Part shown: positions 1 to 6,721 of the stretch, piece after piece
Numbering within the stretch: position 1 is the first letter of the stretch
Layout of the letters: each line of letters opens with the position of its first letter
Origin: Burkholderiales bacterium
GTDB taxonomy: Bacteria > Pseudomonadota > Gammaproteobacteria > Burkholderiales > SG8-39
Assembly: GCA_027457185.1 (NCBI GenBank)
Contig: DAIDTN010000116.1
Span: 1 to 14,128 of the forward strand
Direction of reading: 5' to 3'
DNA length: 14,128 bases
Notes under the pieces: generated by a model
Told to the model about the DNA's origin: nothing
What the model saw: the letters and a program-made list of their open reading frames with translations, nothing else
The model's database searches: none
Program-made: the position numbers and the translations under genes

Positions 1-1232
1 ACAGCGGCCTGGGCAACGCGCAGGACAAGTTCGACAAGAATTACCGCAAAACCCTGGGATTGTTGCGCGATCTGAAGCGGGCGAAAGCGGTGGGTGTGAT
101 CGCCGAATACCCGCAGCTCGGCCTGGTCGAGATTGCACGTCCGGTCGGTGTGGTGGCAGCCATCACGCCCTCGACCAATCCGGGCGCCACGCCGGCAAAC
201 AAGATCATCAATGCGCTCAAAGGCCGCAACGCTGTCATCATCGCGCCTTCGCCCAAGGGTCTATCCACCTGCGTCAGGCTGCTCGAGTTCGTGCACGCCG
301 AGTTTGCCAAGATCGGCGCGCCGGCGGATCTGGTGCAGCACCTGCCGTCTCCGGTGACCAAGGATCTGACCCACGAACTGATGCGCCAGGCGGATCTGGT
401 TGCCGCCCCCGGCTCGCAGGCGAATATACGAGCGGCCTATCTGAGCGGCACCCCGGCGGTGGGTGTGGGCGCGGGCAATGTGGTGGTCATCGTCGATTCC
501 AGCGCCGATCTGGCGGACGCCGCGGCCAAGATCGTGCGCTCGAAAACGTTCGACAACGCCACCAGTTGCTCCTCCGAGAACAGCGCTGTGATTCTCGCCG
601 ACATTTATGACGCGATGCTGGCGGAACTGGCGAATCTAGGCGGGGTGCTGCTGGACGCCAAGGAAAAACTGCAGCTCGAGGGTGTGATGTTTCCGCGAGG
701 CAAGCTCGCGTCGGCCACGACCGCGCAGTCTGCGCCGCGCATTGCCCAGATCGCCGGACTCGAACGCAATGCATTGAGGAACTGCCGCTTCATCATGGTG
801 GAGGAGTCCGGCACCGGACCGTCCTGCCCGTTCTCGGGCGAGAAGCTCGCGCCGGTGCTGGCGATCTATAAGGCGCGCGATTTCGATGAAGCGTTCCGCA
901 TTACGCGCGACATCTACGACTACCAGGGCAAGGGCCATTCGGTGGGCATCCACACCCGCGACAACAGCCATGTCATGCGCCTCGGGTTGGAACTCGAGGT
1001 ATGCCGGGTGATCGTCAACCAGGCGCACGCCATCGCCACCGGCGGCTCGTTCGACAACGGGCTGCCGTTTTCGCTGTCGATGGGCTGCGGCACGTGGGGC
1101 CGCAACAGCTTCTCCGAGAACATGAACTACCGGCATTTCCTCAACACCACGCGCATCGCGCGCGTCATCCCCGAGGACAAACCCTCGGATGAGGATCTGT
1201 TCGGGCCGTTCTGGAAAAAATACGGAAAGTAG
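1..1232 (+). CDS. sauS: Acylating aldehyde dehydrogenase, probable sulfoacetaldehyde dehydrogenase (partial, 5' end missing)
   Basis: Likely a cytosolic CoA-dependent aldehyde dehydrogenase interconverting an acyl-CoA and its aldehyde with NAD(P)H. The frame is open from base 3 to the stop at 1230-1232, so about 409 residues are visible and roughly 50-60 N-terminal residues lie off the left edge; the TTG at 60 is internal. The Rossmann segment ITPSTNPGATPANK lies at 162-203. The catalytic cysteine is in FDNATSCSSEN, with its TGC codon at 567-569. The tail carries GGSFDNGLPFSLSMGCGTWG, typical of acylating dehydrogenases. The closest family I recognise is SauS, which reduces sulfoacetyl-CoA to sulfoacetaldehyde in Cupriavidus necator. 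EutE/PduP-like acetaldehyde or propanal enzymes are the alternative. The downstream acyl-CoA ligase (13-base gap) and the phosphotransacetylase in the same window favour the sulfonate reading. The family assignment is firm; the substrate is inferred. Confidence 0.72.
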   Translation, partial: SGLGNAQDKFDKNYRKTLGLLRDLKRAKAVGVIAEYPQLGLVEIARPVGVVAAITPSTNPGATPANKIINALKGRNAVIIAPSPKGLSTCVRLLEFVHAEFAKIGAPADLVQHLPSPVTKDLTHELMRQADLVAAPGSQANIRAAYLSGTPAVGVGAGNVVVIVDSSADLADAAAKIVRSKTFDNATSCSSENSAVILADIYDAMLAELANLGGVLLDAKEKLQLEGVMFPRGKLASATTAQSAPRIAQIAGLERNALRNCRFIMVEESGTGPSCPFSGEKLAPVLAIYKARDFDEAFRITRDIYDYQGKGHSVGIHTRDNSHVMRLGLELEVCRVIVNQAHAIATGGSFDNGLPFSLSMGCGTWGRNSFSENMNYRHFLNTTRIARVIPEDKPSDEDLFGPFWKKYGK

Positions 1233-1245
1233 GCGAGCAAAGCGG

Positions 1246-2370
1246 ATGAATTTCGAGGAATACGCGGGCAAACCGCTCTTGGCGGGGCGCGGCATTGACG
1301 TTCCCAAAGGCGGATTGGCGAAGACGCCCGCCGAAGCCGCAGAAATCGCGGCCCGAATCGGCCCCGCCGTCGTTAAGGCCCAGGTTCCGACCGGCAAGCG
1401 CGGCAAGGCGGGCGGCATCAAGCTGGCCGCAACGCCGGACGAAGCCAGGATTCACGCCAAGACTATCATCGGCATGGAGATCGGCGAACACAAGGTCGAG
1501 AAGGTGCTGGTCGAGGAGCAGATGCCGATCGAACGCGAGCTTTATGCCGCGGTGCTCAACGATCCCTTGAGCAAGAGCCCGCTGGTCATGTTTTCGACCG
1601 AGGGCGGCATGGATATCGAGGAAGTCGCGGCGACGGCGCCCGACAAGCTCCACCGTCAGCCCGTCGATATCCGTCGCGGTTTCTCCCATGCGGACGCCAA
1701 GACGCTAGTCCAAGGCCTGGGGCTCGGCGCGGCCGAAGACAAGGTTGCCGACGCGCTCGCCAAGCTCTACTCGGTCTATGCCGCCTTCGACGCCGAGCTG
1801 TTGGAAATCAATCCGCTGATCGTCACTGGGGACGGCCGCGTGGTCGCGCTCGATTGCAAGTTCGTAATGGACGACTCCGGCATCGTCCGCCGTCCCGACA
1901 TCGCGCGCGCGGGCACGCCCGAGAAGCTGACCGGCCTCGAGGCCAGTGCCAAGGCCGCCGGGCTCAAGTATATCGACCTCGAAGGCAATGTCGGCGTGCT
2001 CGCCAACGGCGCCGGGTTGACCATGACAACGATGGACGTCATCCGCCATCATGGCGGCCGCCCCGCGAACTTTCTCGAGATCGGTGGCGAGTCCTACACC
2101 CAGGCCAAGCCCGCGCTCGAGCTGCTGCTGTCGAACCCGAACATCAAGAGCTTGGTCATCAACTTCTGCGGCGCCTTCGCGCGCACCGACGTGATGACCC
2201 AGGGAGTCATCGAGGCGATCGTGGCCCTGAAACCAAAACTGCCGATCTTCTTTTCGGTGCACGGCACCGGCGACGAGGAGGCGATCAGGTTGTTGAAGGA
2301 CCGCCTGGGTGTCACGCCGCTCGCGACCATGGACGACGCGATAAAGGCGGCGGTGGAGGCAGCGCGATGA
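1246..2370 (+). CDS. ADP-forming acyl-CoA ligase, beta subunit (succinyl-CoA synthetase-like; candidate sulfoacetate-CoA ligase)
   Basis: This is the beta subunit of an ADP-forming acyl-CoA ligase, 374 residues. The ATG at 1246 fits the family N-terminus (MNFEEYAGK); the frame is open back to 1189, but the extra residues match nothing. The ATP-grasp part includes KAQVPTGKRGKAGGIKL (44-60) and LEINPLI (186-192). The C-terminal domain has GNVGVLANGAGLTMTTMDV (247-265) and GGRPANFLEIGG (270-281). Two stretches depart from succinyl-CoA synthetase. The usual NIFGGI is NFCGAF (306-311), and the usual RLEGTN-type loop is SVHGTGDEE (337-345). These changes suggest an acid other than succinate or malate. 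The gene starts 13 bases after the aldehyde dehydrogenase and its stop overlaps the alpha-subunit start (ATGA at 2367-2370), so the three form one operon. An ADP-forming sulfoacetate-CoA ligase of this fold (SauCD) has been reported in Bilophila, as I recall it. Confidence 0.85.
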   Translation: MNFEEYAGKPLLAGRGIDVPKGGLAKTPAEAAEIAARIGPAVVKAQVPTGKRGKAGGIKLAATPDEARIHAKTIIGMEIGEHKVEKVLVEEQMPIERELYAAVLNDPLSKSPLVMFSTEGGMDIEEVAATAPDKLHRQPVDIRRGFSHADAKTLVQGLGLGAAEDKVADALAKLYSVYAAFDAELLEINPLIVTGDGRVVALDCKFVMDDSGIVRRPDIARAGTPEKLTGLEASAKAAGLKYIDLEGNVGVLANGAGLTMTTMDVIRHHGGRPANFLEIGGESYTQAKPALELLLSNPNIKSLVINFCGAFARTDVMTQGVIEAIVALKPKLPIFFSVHGTGDEEAIRLLKDRLGVTPLATMDDAIKAAVEAAR

Positions 2371-3239
2371 TTGTCCGTGGCACCGATCGCATGCTGATAA
2401 TGGGCATCACCGGCAAGCAGGGCGCGTTCTGGACTGAACGCATGCAGGCCTACGGCACCAAAATCGTCGCTGGCACCCATCCGAAGAAGGCGGGCAGCAT
2501 GCATTGCGGAGTGCCGGTCTTCGCCACCGCCAGGGACGCGATGAAGGGCGCTGGCTTCGACGTCGCGGTCCTTTTCATCCCGCCCCTCATGGTCAAGGAA
2601 GCCGCCATGGACGCGATCGAGGCCGGCGCCAAGGGTCTGGTCGTGATGACCGAGCACATCCCGGTGCAGGACGTGATGTACTTCATGGCAGCGGCGAAGG
2701 AACGCAGCGCGCGCATCCTCGGCCCCAATACTGCCGGCGCCGTCACGCCTGGCGAATGCTTCGCCGGCTTCATGCCCGCCTTCAACGAGCGCATTTTCAA
2801 GCAGGGCTCGATCGGCGTGATTTCGCGCAGCGGCAGCTTGGGCGTGCTGTTTTGTCTCAATATCGTCCAGGCCGGCTACGGCGAATCCGCTTTCGTCGGC
2901 ATCGGCGGCGATCCGATCATCGGCACCACCACGCGCGACGCGCTCATCGCCCTCGACAATTTTCCCGGTACCGAGGCCGTCGTCATGGTGGGCGAAATCG
3001 GCGGCTCGATGGAAGAGGAAGCAGCCGTTTACGCCAAGACCATGACCAAGCCCGTGGTCGCCTTCATTGCTGGCGGCGCCGCGCCCAAGGGCAAGAAGAT
3101 GGGGCACGCCGGCGCCATCGTCATGGGCGACAAGGGAACCTACGCTTCCAAGCGCTCCGCGCTCGAAGCTGCGGGGGTTACCGTGTTGGATACGCCGTCC
3201 GATGTGGGCGCGGCGTTGAAAGCAGGGCTCGGGCGCTAA
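2367..3239 (+). CDS. ADP-forming acyl-CoA ligase, alpha subunit (succinyl-CoA synthetase-like; candidate sulfoacetate-CoA ligase)
   Basis: This is the alpha subunit of the ligase, 290 residues, the usual SucD length. It binds CoA and carries the phosphohistidine that relays phosphate between the nucleotide and the acyl group. The CoA-binding Rossmann start is MGITGKQG (12-19). The phosphorylated histidine is His247 in KMGHAGAIVMGDKGT, matching His246 of the E. coli subunit. VGEIGGSMEEEAA (208-220) is the conserved element before it. Differences from SucD are clear: the GPNCPG motif is GPNTAG (119-124), losing the conserved cysteine, and SRSGTLTYE is SRSGSLGVL (153-161). Both are near the acyl/CoA site, so altered acid specificity is likely. 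The ATGA overlap with the beta gene implies translational coupling and one-to-one subunits. A sulfoacetate-CoA ligase role is inferred from the SauS-like gene upstream; malate-CoA or another carboxylate ligase remains possible. Confidence 0.85.
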   Translation: MIVRGTDRMLIMGITGKQGAFWTERMQAYGTKIVAGTHPKKAGSMHCGVPVFATARDAMKGAGFDVAVLFIPPLMVKEAAMDAIEAGAKGLVVMTEHIPVQDVMYFMAAAKERSARILGPNTAGAVTPGECFAGFMPAFNERIFKQGSIGVISRSGSLGVLFCLNIVQAGYGESAFVGIGGDPIIGTTTRDALIALDNFPGTEAVVMVGEIGGSMEEEAAVYAKTMTKPVVAFIAGGAAPKGKKMGHAGAIVMGDKGTYASKRSALEAAGVTVLDTPSDVGAALKAGLGR

Positions 3240-3256
3240 AGCCGACGGTGCGTACC

Positions 3257-3278
3257 CGGCGGCCTGACGGCGCCGCCG
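3257..3278 (+). terminator. GC-rich hairpin after the ligase operon, possible terminator
   Basis: CGGCGGC (3257-3263) can pair with GCCGCCG (3272-3278) around an 8-base loop, 18 bases past the alpha-subunit stop. No T-run follows, so intrinsic termination is uncertain; it may only slow polymerase or protect the 3' end of the transcript. Confidence 0.3.
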
Positions 3279-3444
3279 CGTGCGACGCTGGCGATTAGTT
3301 GAAATTCACCGCGGATTAGGGGAGAAGAATTTAAGGTAAATGAAACGATCTGGTCCGCGGCATAGCTGGTGTCACATGACAACAACAGACTCGGCTGGTC
3401 GCATATCGGCATTCGCTGAAGTTTTTTTGGTGTAGCCAACCCTT

Positions 3445-3454
3445 GGAGGAGGAG
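3445..3454 (+). promoter_or_regulatory. Strong ribosome binding site of the transporter gene
   Basis: GGAGGAGGAG ends four bases before the ATG at 3459. It fixes this start and is much stronger than the sites before the other + strand genes in the window, suggesting high translation of the transporter. Confidence 0.8.
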
Positions 3455-3458
3455 ACTT

Positions 3459-4829
3459 ATGAAGCGCGATACCGTGCAGAAGCAGGCTGGAGGCGCCAGT
3501 GGACAGACCATGTCGGTCCGGGTGGTCGCTTTCGCGAGCGCCATCGGGTGCACTGTCGAATGGTACGATTTCTTTATTTTCGGAATATTTTCCGGGCTTG
3601 TGTTCAACAAGCTGTTCTTTCCCCAGTTTGATCCCCTTATCGGAACGCTACTCGCGTACACGACCTTCGCGATCGGTTTTGTCGCGCGTCCCATTGGCGG
3701 CATCATCTTCGGCCATTTTGGCGACCGGATCGGTCGCAAAAGCATGCTGGTTTTCACGTTGCTCATCATGGGGGTTGCGACGGTTCTGATCGGATTTCTC
3801 CCGACCTATGCAAGCGCAGGTGTGTGGGCGCCGATTGCGCTGCTTGCCTTGCGCATATTTCAGGGCCTGGGAGTCGGGGGCGAATGGGGTGGGGCCGTGC
3901 TGATGGCCACTGAATATTCCTCCGGTGACAAGCGCGGCTTTTACGGGAGTTGGCCGCAGATCGGGGTCCCTGCCGGTCTCGCCCTGGCTACCGGAGTTGT
4001 CGCACTGCTGTCCTTCCTTCCCGAGCAGGAGTTTCTCGCCTGGGGATGGCGGGTTGCGTTTATCACAAGCGCCCTGCTGATCGCGGTCGGTCTTTACGTG
4101 CGCTTGAAGATCATCGAAACGCCCGCATTCGCAAAGGTGCTCGCGAACCGGTCCGAGGCGCGGGTACCTATCGTGGAGGTATTGCGCAAATATCCGAAGA
4201 ACGTCCTGCTCGGTATGGGAGCCAGGTACATTGAGGGCGTCTGCTTCAATGTCTATGGGGTATTTCTGATTTCATACCTTACCCTGTCACTAAAATTCCC
4301 CAGAACGACCGTGCTCACGGCCGTCACCGTTGCGGCTGTTGTCTGCATTTTTTTTCTTCCCTACTTTGGGCAATTATCCGATCGCATCGGCCGACGGCGG
4401 GTATTTATTGCGGGATCCCTGGCTACCGGTCTCCTCGCATTCCCGGCGTTCTGGATCATGAGCACCACCTCGAGCACGATATGGCTCTACCTCGCAATCA
4501 TCGTTCCCTTCGGCATTGTTTATCCAGCGGTATACGGGCCGGAGGCCGCCCTATTTTCCGAACTCTTCGATACACGCGTCCGCTATACCGGTATCTCGTT
4601 TGTCTACCAGTTTTCGGGCATATTTGCGAGCGGCCTCACGCCTTTGATCGCGACCAGCCTGCTTCCGATCGGAGGCGGCAAGCCTTGGCTGATAGTGGGA
4701 TATATGGTTGTCGTGAGCCTCATCAGCGCGCTCTGCGCGTATGCAATGAAGGAAATGTCAGGCAAAAGCATTGCCGAGACCGATCTTGAGCATGAGGAGA
4801 CGGCCTACGGCGCGAGGCAGCCCATATGA
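3459..4829 (+). CDS. MHS-family major facilitator transporter (metabolite:H+ symporter), candidate sulfonate importer
   Basis: This is an inner-membrane proton symporter of 456 residues, normal for the 12-helix MHS branch (ProP/ShiA-like). The N-terminus has the family hallmark GCTVEWYDFFIFG (30-42). The loop motif GHFGDRIGRK (85-94) recurs in the second half as GQLSDRIGRRR (304-314), as expected of the duplicated six-helix fold. RIFQGLGVGGEWGGAVLMATE marks helix 4. The start is set by a strong ribosome binding site. Its substrate cannot be read from sequence. The neighbours suggest a small acid such as sulfoacetate or isethionate, for which C. necator uses MFS proteins (SauU, IseU). Local base composition is lower in GC than in the flanking enzyme genes (bases 4261-4320 are 27/60 GC), which may reflect the hydrophobic codons or a separate origin. 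The GMC gene follows after 98 bases, probably on the same transcript. Confidence 0.85.
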   Translation: MKRDTVQKQAGGASGQTMSVRVVAFASAIGCTVEWYDFFIFGIFSGLVFNKLFFPQFDPLIGTLLAYTTFAIGFVARPIGGIIFGHFGDRIGRKSMLVFTLLIMGVATVLIGFLPTYASAGVWAPIALLALRIFQGLGVGGEWGGAVLMATEYSSGDKRGFYGSWPQIGVPAGLALATGVVALLSFLPEQEFLAWGWRVAFITSALLIAVGLYVRLKIIETPAFAKVLANRSEARVPIVEVLRKYPKNVLLGMGARYIEGVCFNVYGVFLISYLTLSLKFPRTTVLTAVTVAAVVCIFFLPYFGQLSDRIGRRRVFIAGSLATGLLAFPAFWIMSTTSSTIWLYLAIIVPFGIVYPAVYGPEAALFSELFDTRVRYTGISFVYQFSGIFASGLTPLIATSLLPIGGGKPWLIVGYMVVVSLISALCAYAMKEMSGKSIAETDLEHEETAYGARQPI

Positions 4830-4863
4830 GGGGGCGCAACAGACTTACAACACCATGCGTGAG

Positions 4864-4925
4864 ATGATTTACGATTGCATCATTGTTGTGTTGGAGCCGG
4901 TTCCGCCGGCTGCGTCATAGTTTCC
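4864..4925 (+). pseudogene. Frameshifted fossil of a GMC oxidoreductase N-terminus
   Basis: From the ATG at 4864 the sequence reads MIYDCIIV. After an apparent 4-base insertion (TGTT near 4889-4892) it continues from 4893 as GAGSAGCVIVS. Together this is the FAD-binding N-terminus of a GMC oxidoreductase, parallel to MQYDYVIVGAGSAGCVLAA of the intact gene starting at 4928. Aligned without the insertion, 39 of 57 bases agree, with many third-position differences, so it looks like a diverged homologue and not a fresh tandem copy. As it stands, the first frame stops at TAG 4918-4920 after 18 codons, seven bases before the intact start. It may serve as a short leader whose translation feeds the next start, which has no good ribosome binding site of its own. 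Confidence 0.6.
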
Positions 4926-4927
4926 AA

Positions 4928-6556
4928 ATGCAATACGATTACGTGATTGTCGGGGCCGGCTCGGCGGGCTGCGTGCTGGCCGCGCGCCTGTCCGAGGATC
5001 CGGACGTCACCGTGCTGCTGCTCGAAGCAGGCGGTCCCGGGGGCGGCCTGTGGGAGTCGATTCCCCTCGGCGTGGGGAAGTTGCTTAACGACGACCACCG
5101 GCTCTGGCGCAATCCCACGGAACCCTCCGCGGGGACGCGCGAGCGCCCGGTTGAGTGGGTGAGCGGGCGCGGCCTCGGCGGCTCGAGCGCCGTCAACGGC
5201 ATGCTGTTCGTGCGCGGGCATCCGGCGATGTACGACAGGATGGCGCGGTCGGGCTGCCGCGGCTGGGAGCACTCGCAATGCCTGCCCTATTTCCGCAAGC
5301 TGGAAGACTGCCGATTCAGCACGTCCCCCAATCGTGCCGCGGGCGGGCCGATCGGCGTTTCCCTGGCCGGGCCGGATCCCATTTCCGACGCGTTCCTCGA
5401 CGCGTGCAGCGAGGTCGGCTATCGGCGGGTGTCCGATTACAATGACGCGCAACCTGACGGCGCGTCGTACTTGCAGCTGTCGGTGCGCCGGGGGCTGCGC
5501 AGCGGCGCCGCCGACGGCTATCTGCGTCCGGCCCGGGGGCGCGCCAACCTGACCATCCTCACCGACGCGGTGGTGCACAAGGTATTGTTCAAAGGACGTG
5601 CCGCCAGTGGCGTCGCCTACGTTCTCGACGGGGCGGGCGTCCAGGCGCATGCGACACGGGAAGTGATCCTAAGCGCGGGCGGCGTCCGCTCGCCGGCGCT
5701 GCTCGAGCGCTCCGGCATCGGCAGCAGGAGCCTGCTCGAGCGCTGCGGCATTGACATGGTGGCCGAAAGCAGCGAAGTGGGGGAAAACCTGCAGGACCAT
5801 TTCATGCCCCGCATCTGCTACGAGACGCGCGAGAAGAGCACAGTCAACCACTTCCTCAACAGCCGCCTCATGCAGCTACGCGAGGCGTTGAGATTCGCCG
5901 CGTTTCGCGAAGGCCTGTTTTCTGACCCTTCGCTCAAGGCTACGGCCTACGTGCGCAGCGACCCCTCGATCGACCTGCCCGACATCCGGTTGCAGGTGGG
6001 GCTAATGGGCGCGGAGAGCAGGGTGCCGGTTTCCACCGGGAGGCGCACCGGCTCGCCGGCGGCGAGAGCCGGTCTGGACCCGCGCTCGGCGTTCCATATT
6101 GGCGTCTATGGCATCTACCCCGCATCCAGGGGCAGCACCCACATCCAGGCTGGCGGGATGTCGCGGGCGTCGAAGGTGCAGCCGAATTATCTGGCTGATG
6201 CGGCCGACCGGCGCGCCATCGTATCCGGGTTGCAGTTGGTCCGCTCGCTGGCGGCCACTGGTCCGCTGCGCCAGGTAATTGTGGGTCAGATCCGACCGGC
6301 GCGCTCGGCAGCGAGCGAGGAAGAGTTGCTCGACTATGCGAGAGCCACGGGCCACACATGCTGGCATCCGGTCGGTACCTGCCGCATGGGCGAGGACGTC
6401 TCTGCCGTGGTCGATCCCGAGTGCCGGGTAAACGGCGTGGAAAGGCTGCGGGTAGTCGATGCCTCGGTATTCCCCTTCCTCACCAGTAGCAACACCAACG
6501 TTCCGGTGTTGATGCTGGCCGAGCGCGCGGCCGACCTGATCAGGAACGATGCCTGA
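4928..6556 (+). CDS. GMC-family FAD-dependent alcohol dehydrogenase (choline dehydrogenase-like)
   Basis: This flavoprotein, 542 residues, oxidises a primary alcohol to an aldehyde and passes electrons to a membrane carrier or other acceptor. The FAD-binding motif VIVGAGSAGC (6-15) is followed by LLLEAGG. GRGLGGSSAVNGM is GMC signature 1, and GGVRSPALLERSGIG fits signature 2. The catalytic pair is the His of CWHPVGTCRMG and an Asn in SSNTNVP near the C-terminus. ATG 4928 is chosen because it places the FAD motif as in the family; the frame is open back to 4883 with nothing recognisable. No signal peptide is seen. In C. necator the isethionate dehydrogenase IseJ is a GMC protein, so here the enzyme may oxidise isethionate to sulfoacetaldehyde, the same intermediate the SauS-like enzyme makes. 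Choline or another alcohol is possible. Confidence 0.85.
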   Translation: MQYDYVIVGAGSAGCVLAARLSEDPDVTVLLLEAGGPGGGLWESIPLGVGKLLNDDHRLWRNPTEPSAGTRERPVEWVSGRGLGGSSAVNGMLFVRGHPAMYDRMARSGCRGWEHSQCLPYFRKLEDCRFSTSPNRAAGGPIGVSLAGPDPISDAFLDACSEVGYRRVSDYNDAQPDGASYLQLSVRRGLRSGAADGYLRPARGRANLTILTDAVVHKVLFKGRAASGVAYVLDGAGVQAHATREVILSAGGVRSPALLERSGIGSRSLLERCGIDMVAESSEVGENLQDHFMPRICYETREKSTVNHFLNSRLMQLREALRFAAFREGLFSDPSLKATAYVRSDPSIDLPDIRLQVGLMGAESRVPVSTGRRTGSPAARAGLDPRSAFHIGVYGIYPASRGSTHIQAGGMSRASKVQPNYLADAADRRAIVSGLQLVRSLAATGPLRQVIVGQIRPARSAASEEELLDYARATGHTCWHPVGTCRMGEDVSAVVDPECRVNGVERLRVVDASVFPFLTSSNTNVPVLMLAERAADLIRNDA

Positions 6557-6565
6557 TCCGTCGCG

Positions 6566-6614
6566 GTAGGGACGCCGCGCTCAGCGATTCTGCAGCGGGA
6601 TGAATTCGCCCTAC
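6566..6614. repeat. REP-like palindromic element between convergent genes
   Basis: GTAGGG (6566-6571) and CCCTAC (6609-6614) form inverted ends around a region with further short pairings, including CCGC (6575-6578) with GCGG (6595-6598). Elements bounded by GTAGGG/CCCTAC are often dispersed in betaproteobacterial intergenic DNA. It sits ten bases past the GMC stop, between converging transcripts, so it could act as a bidirectional terminator. Copy number cannot be seen from one window. Confidence 0.4.
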
Positions 6615-6721
6615 CAACAGATGCGGCGTTTGATCGGGGTGGACGCCCTGATGTCGGCCCGTTGCACAAATGTGGGCGGGAGGTCGGTCCGCAGCACCAA
6701 CGGTGAAAGCCGTTTGCTCAT
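6611..6721 (-). CDS. Possible 36-residue ORF overlapping the pta stop
   Basis: An ATG at 6721 overlaps the TGA of the phosphotransacetylase gene (ATGA, 6721-6718) and opens a frame ending in TAG at 6613-6611. The product would be a basic peptide starting MSKRLSPLVLRTDLPP and ending KRRICW. I recognise no family. The overlap is the arrangement expected of coupled genes, but the frame ends inside the neighbouring repeat-like element and may be the stump of a lost downstream gene or chance. Confidence 0.2.
   Translation of the reverse strand: MSKRLSPLVLRTDLPPTFVQRADIRASTPIKRRICW

Larger units (their letters stand above)
3240..3458 (+). promoter_or_regulatory. Intergenic control region upstream of the MHS transporter
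   Basis: This 219-base gap between the ligase operon and the transporter is the most likely site of a second promoter. It is more AT-rich than the genes to its left. It holds the palindrome TGAAATTCA (3300-3308), an inverted repeat TGTCA-CA-TGACA (3370-3381), and two copies of CCGCGG (3309-3314 and 3355-3360). A T7 tract at 3422-3428 has no clear stem before it. I cannot point to a convincing -35/-10 pair. The palindromes are the size expected of IclR-family operators, but that link is only a guess. Confidence 0.4.

Noticed and set aside
1854..2366. A 171-codon extension in frame before the alpha-subunit ATG, which would suggest a longer or fused protein.
   Set aside because: The extension is an out-of-frame reading of the beta gene, Arg-rich and unlike anything; the ATG at 2367 fits the SucD family start.
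2094..3107. A 337-codon open frame antisense to the ligase alpha subunit.
   Set aside because: It lies opposite well-conserved ligase genes, has no recognisable motif, and is rich in His, Gly, Asp and Ala as expected from the reverse of GC-rich codons.
3299..3327. TTGAAA at 3299-3304 as a -35 box for the transporter.
   Set aside because: At 17-base spacing the -10 position reads GAGAAG, which is not promoter-like.
3338..3346. AAATGAAAC here and AAATGAGAC at 8468-8476 as a shared IclR site.
   Set aside because: Eight of nine matching AT-rich bases between two intergenic regions is too weak, and the flanks and symmetry differ.
3422..3428. T7 tract as an intrinsic terminator ahead of the transporter.
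   Set aside because: No stable stem lies directly upstream, and the strong ribosome binding site follows within 20 bases.
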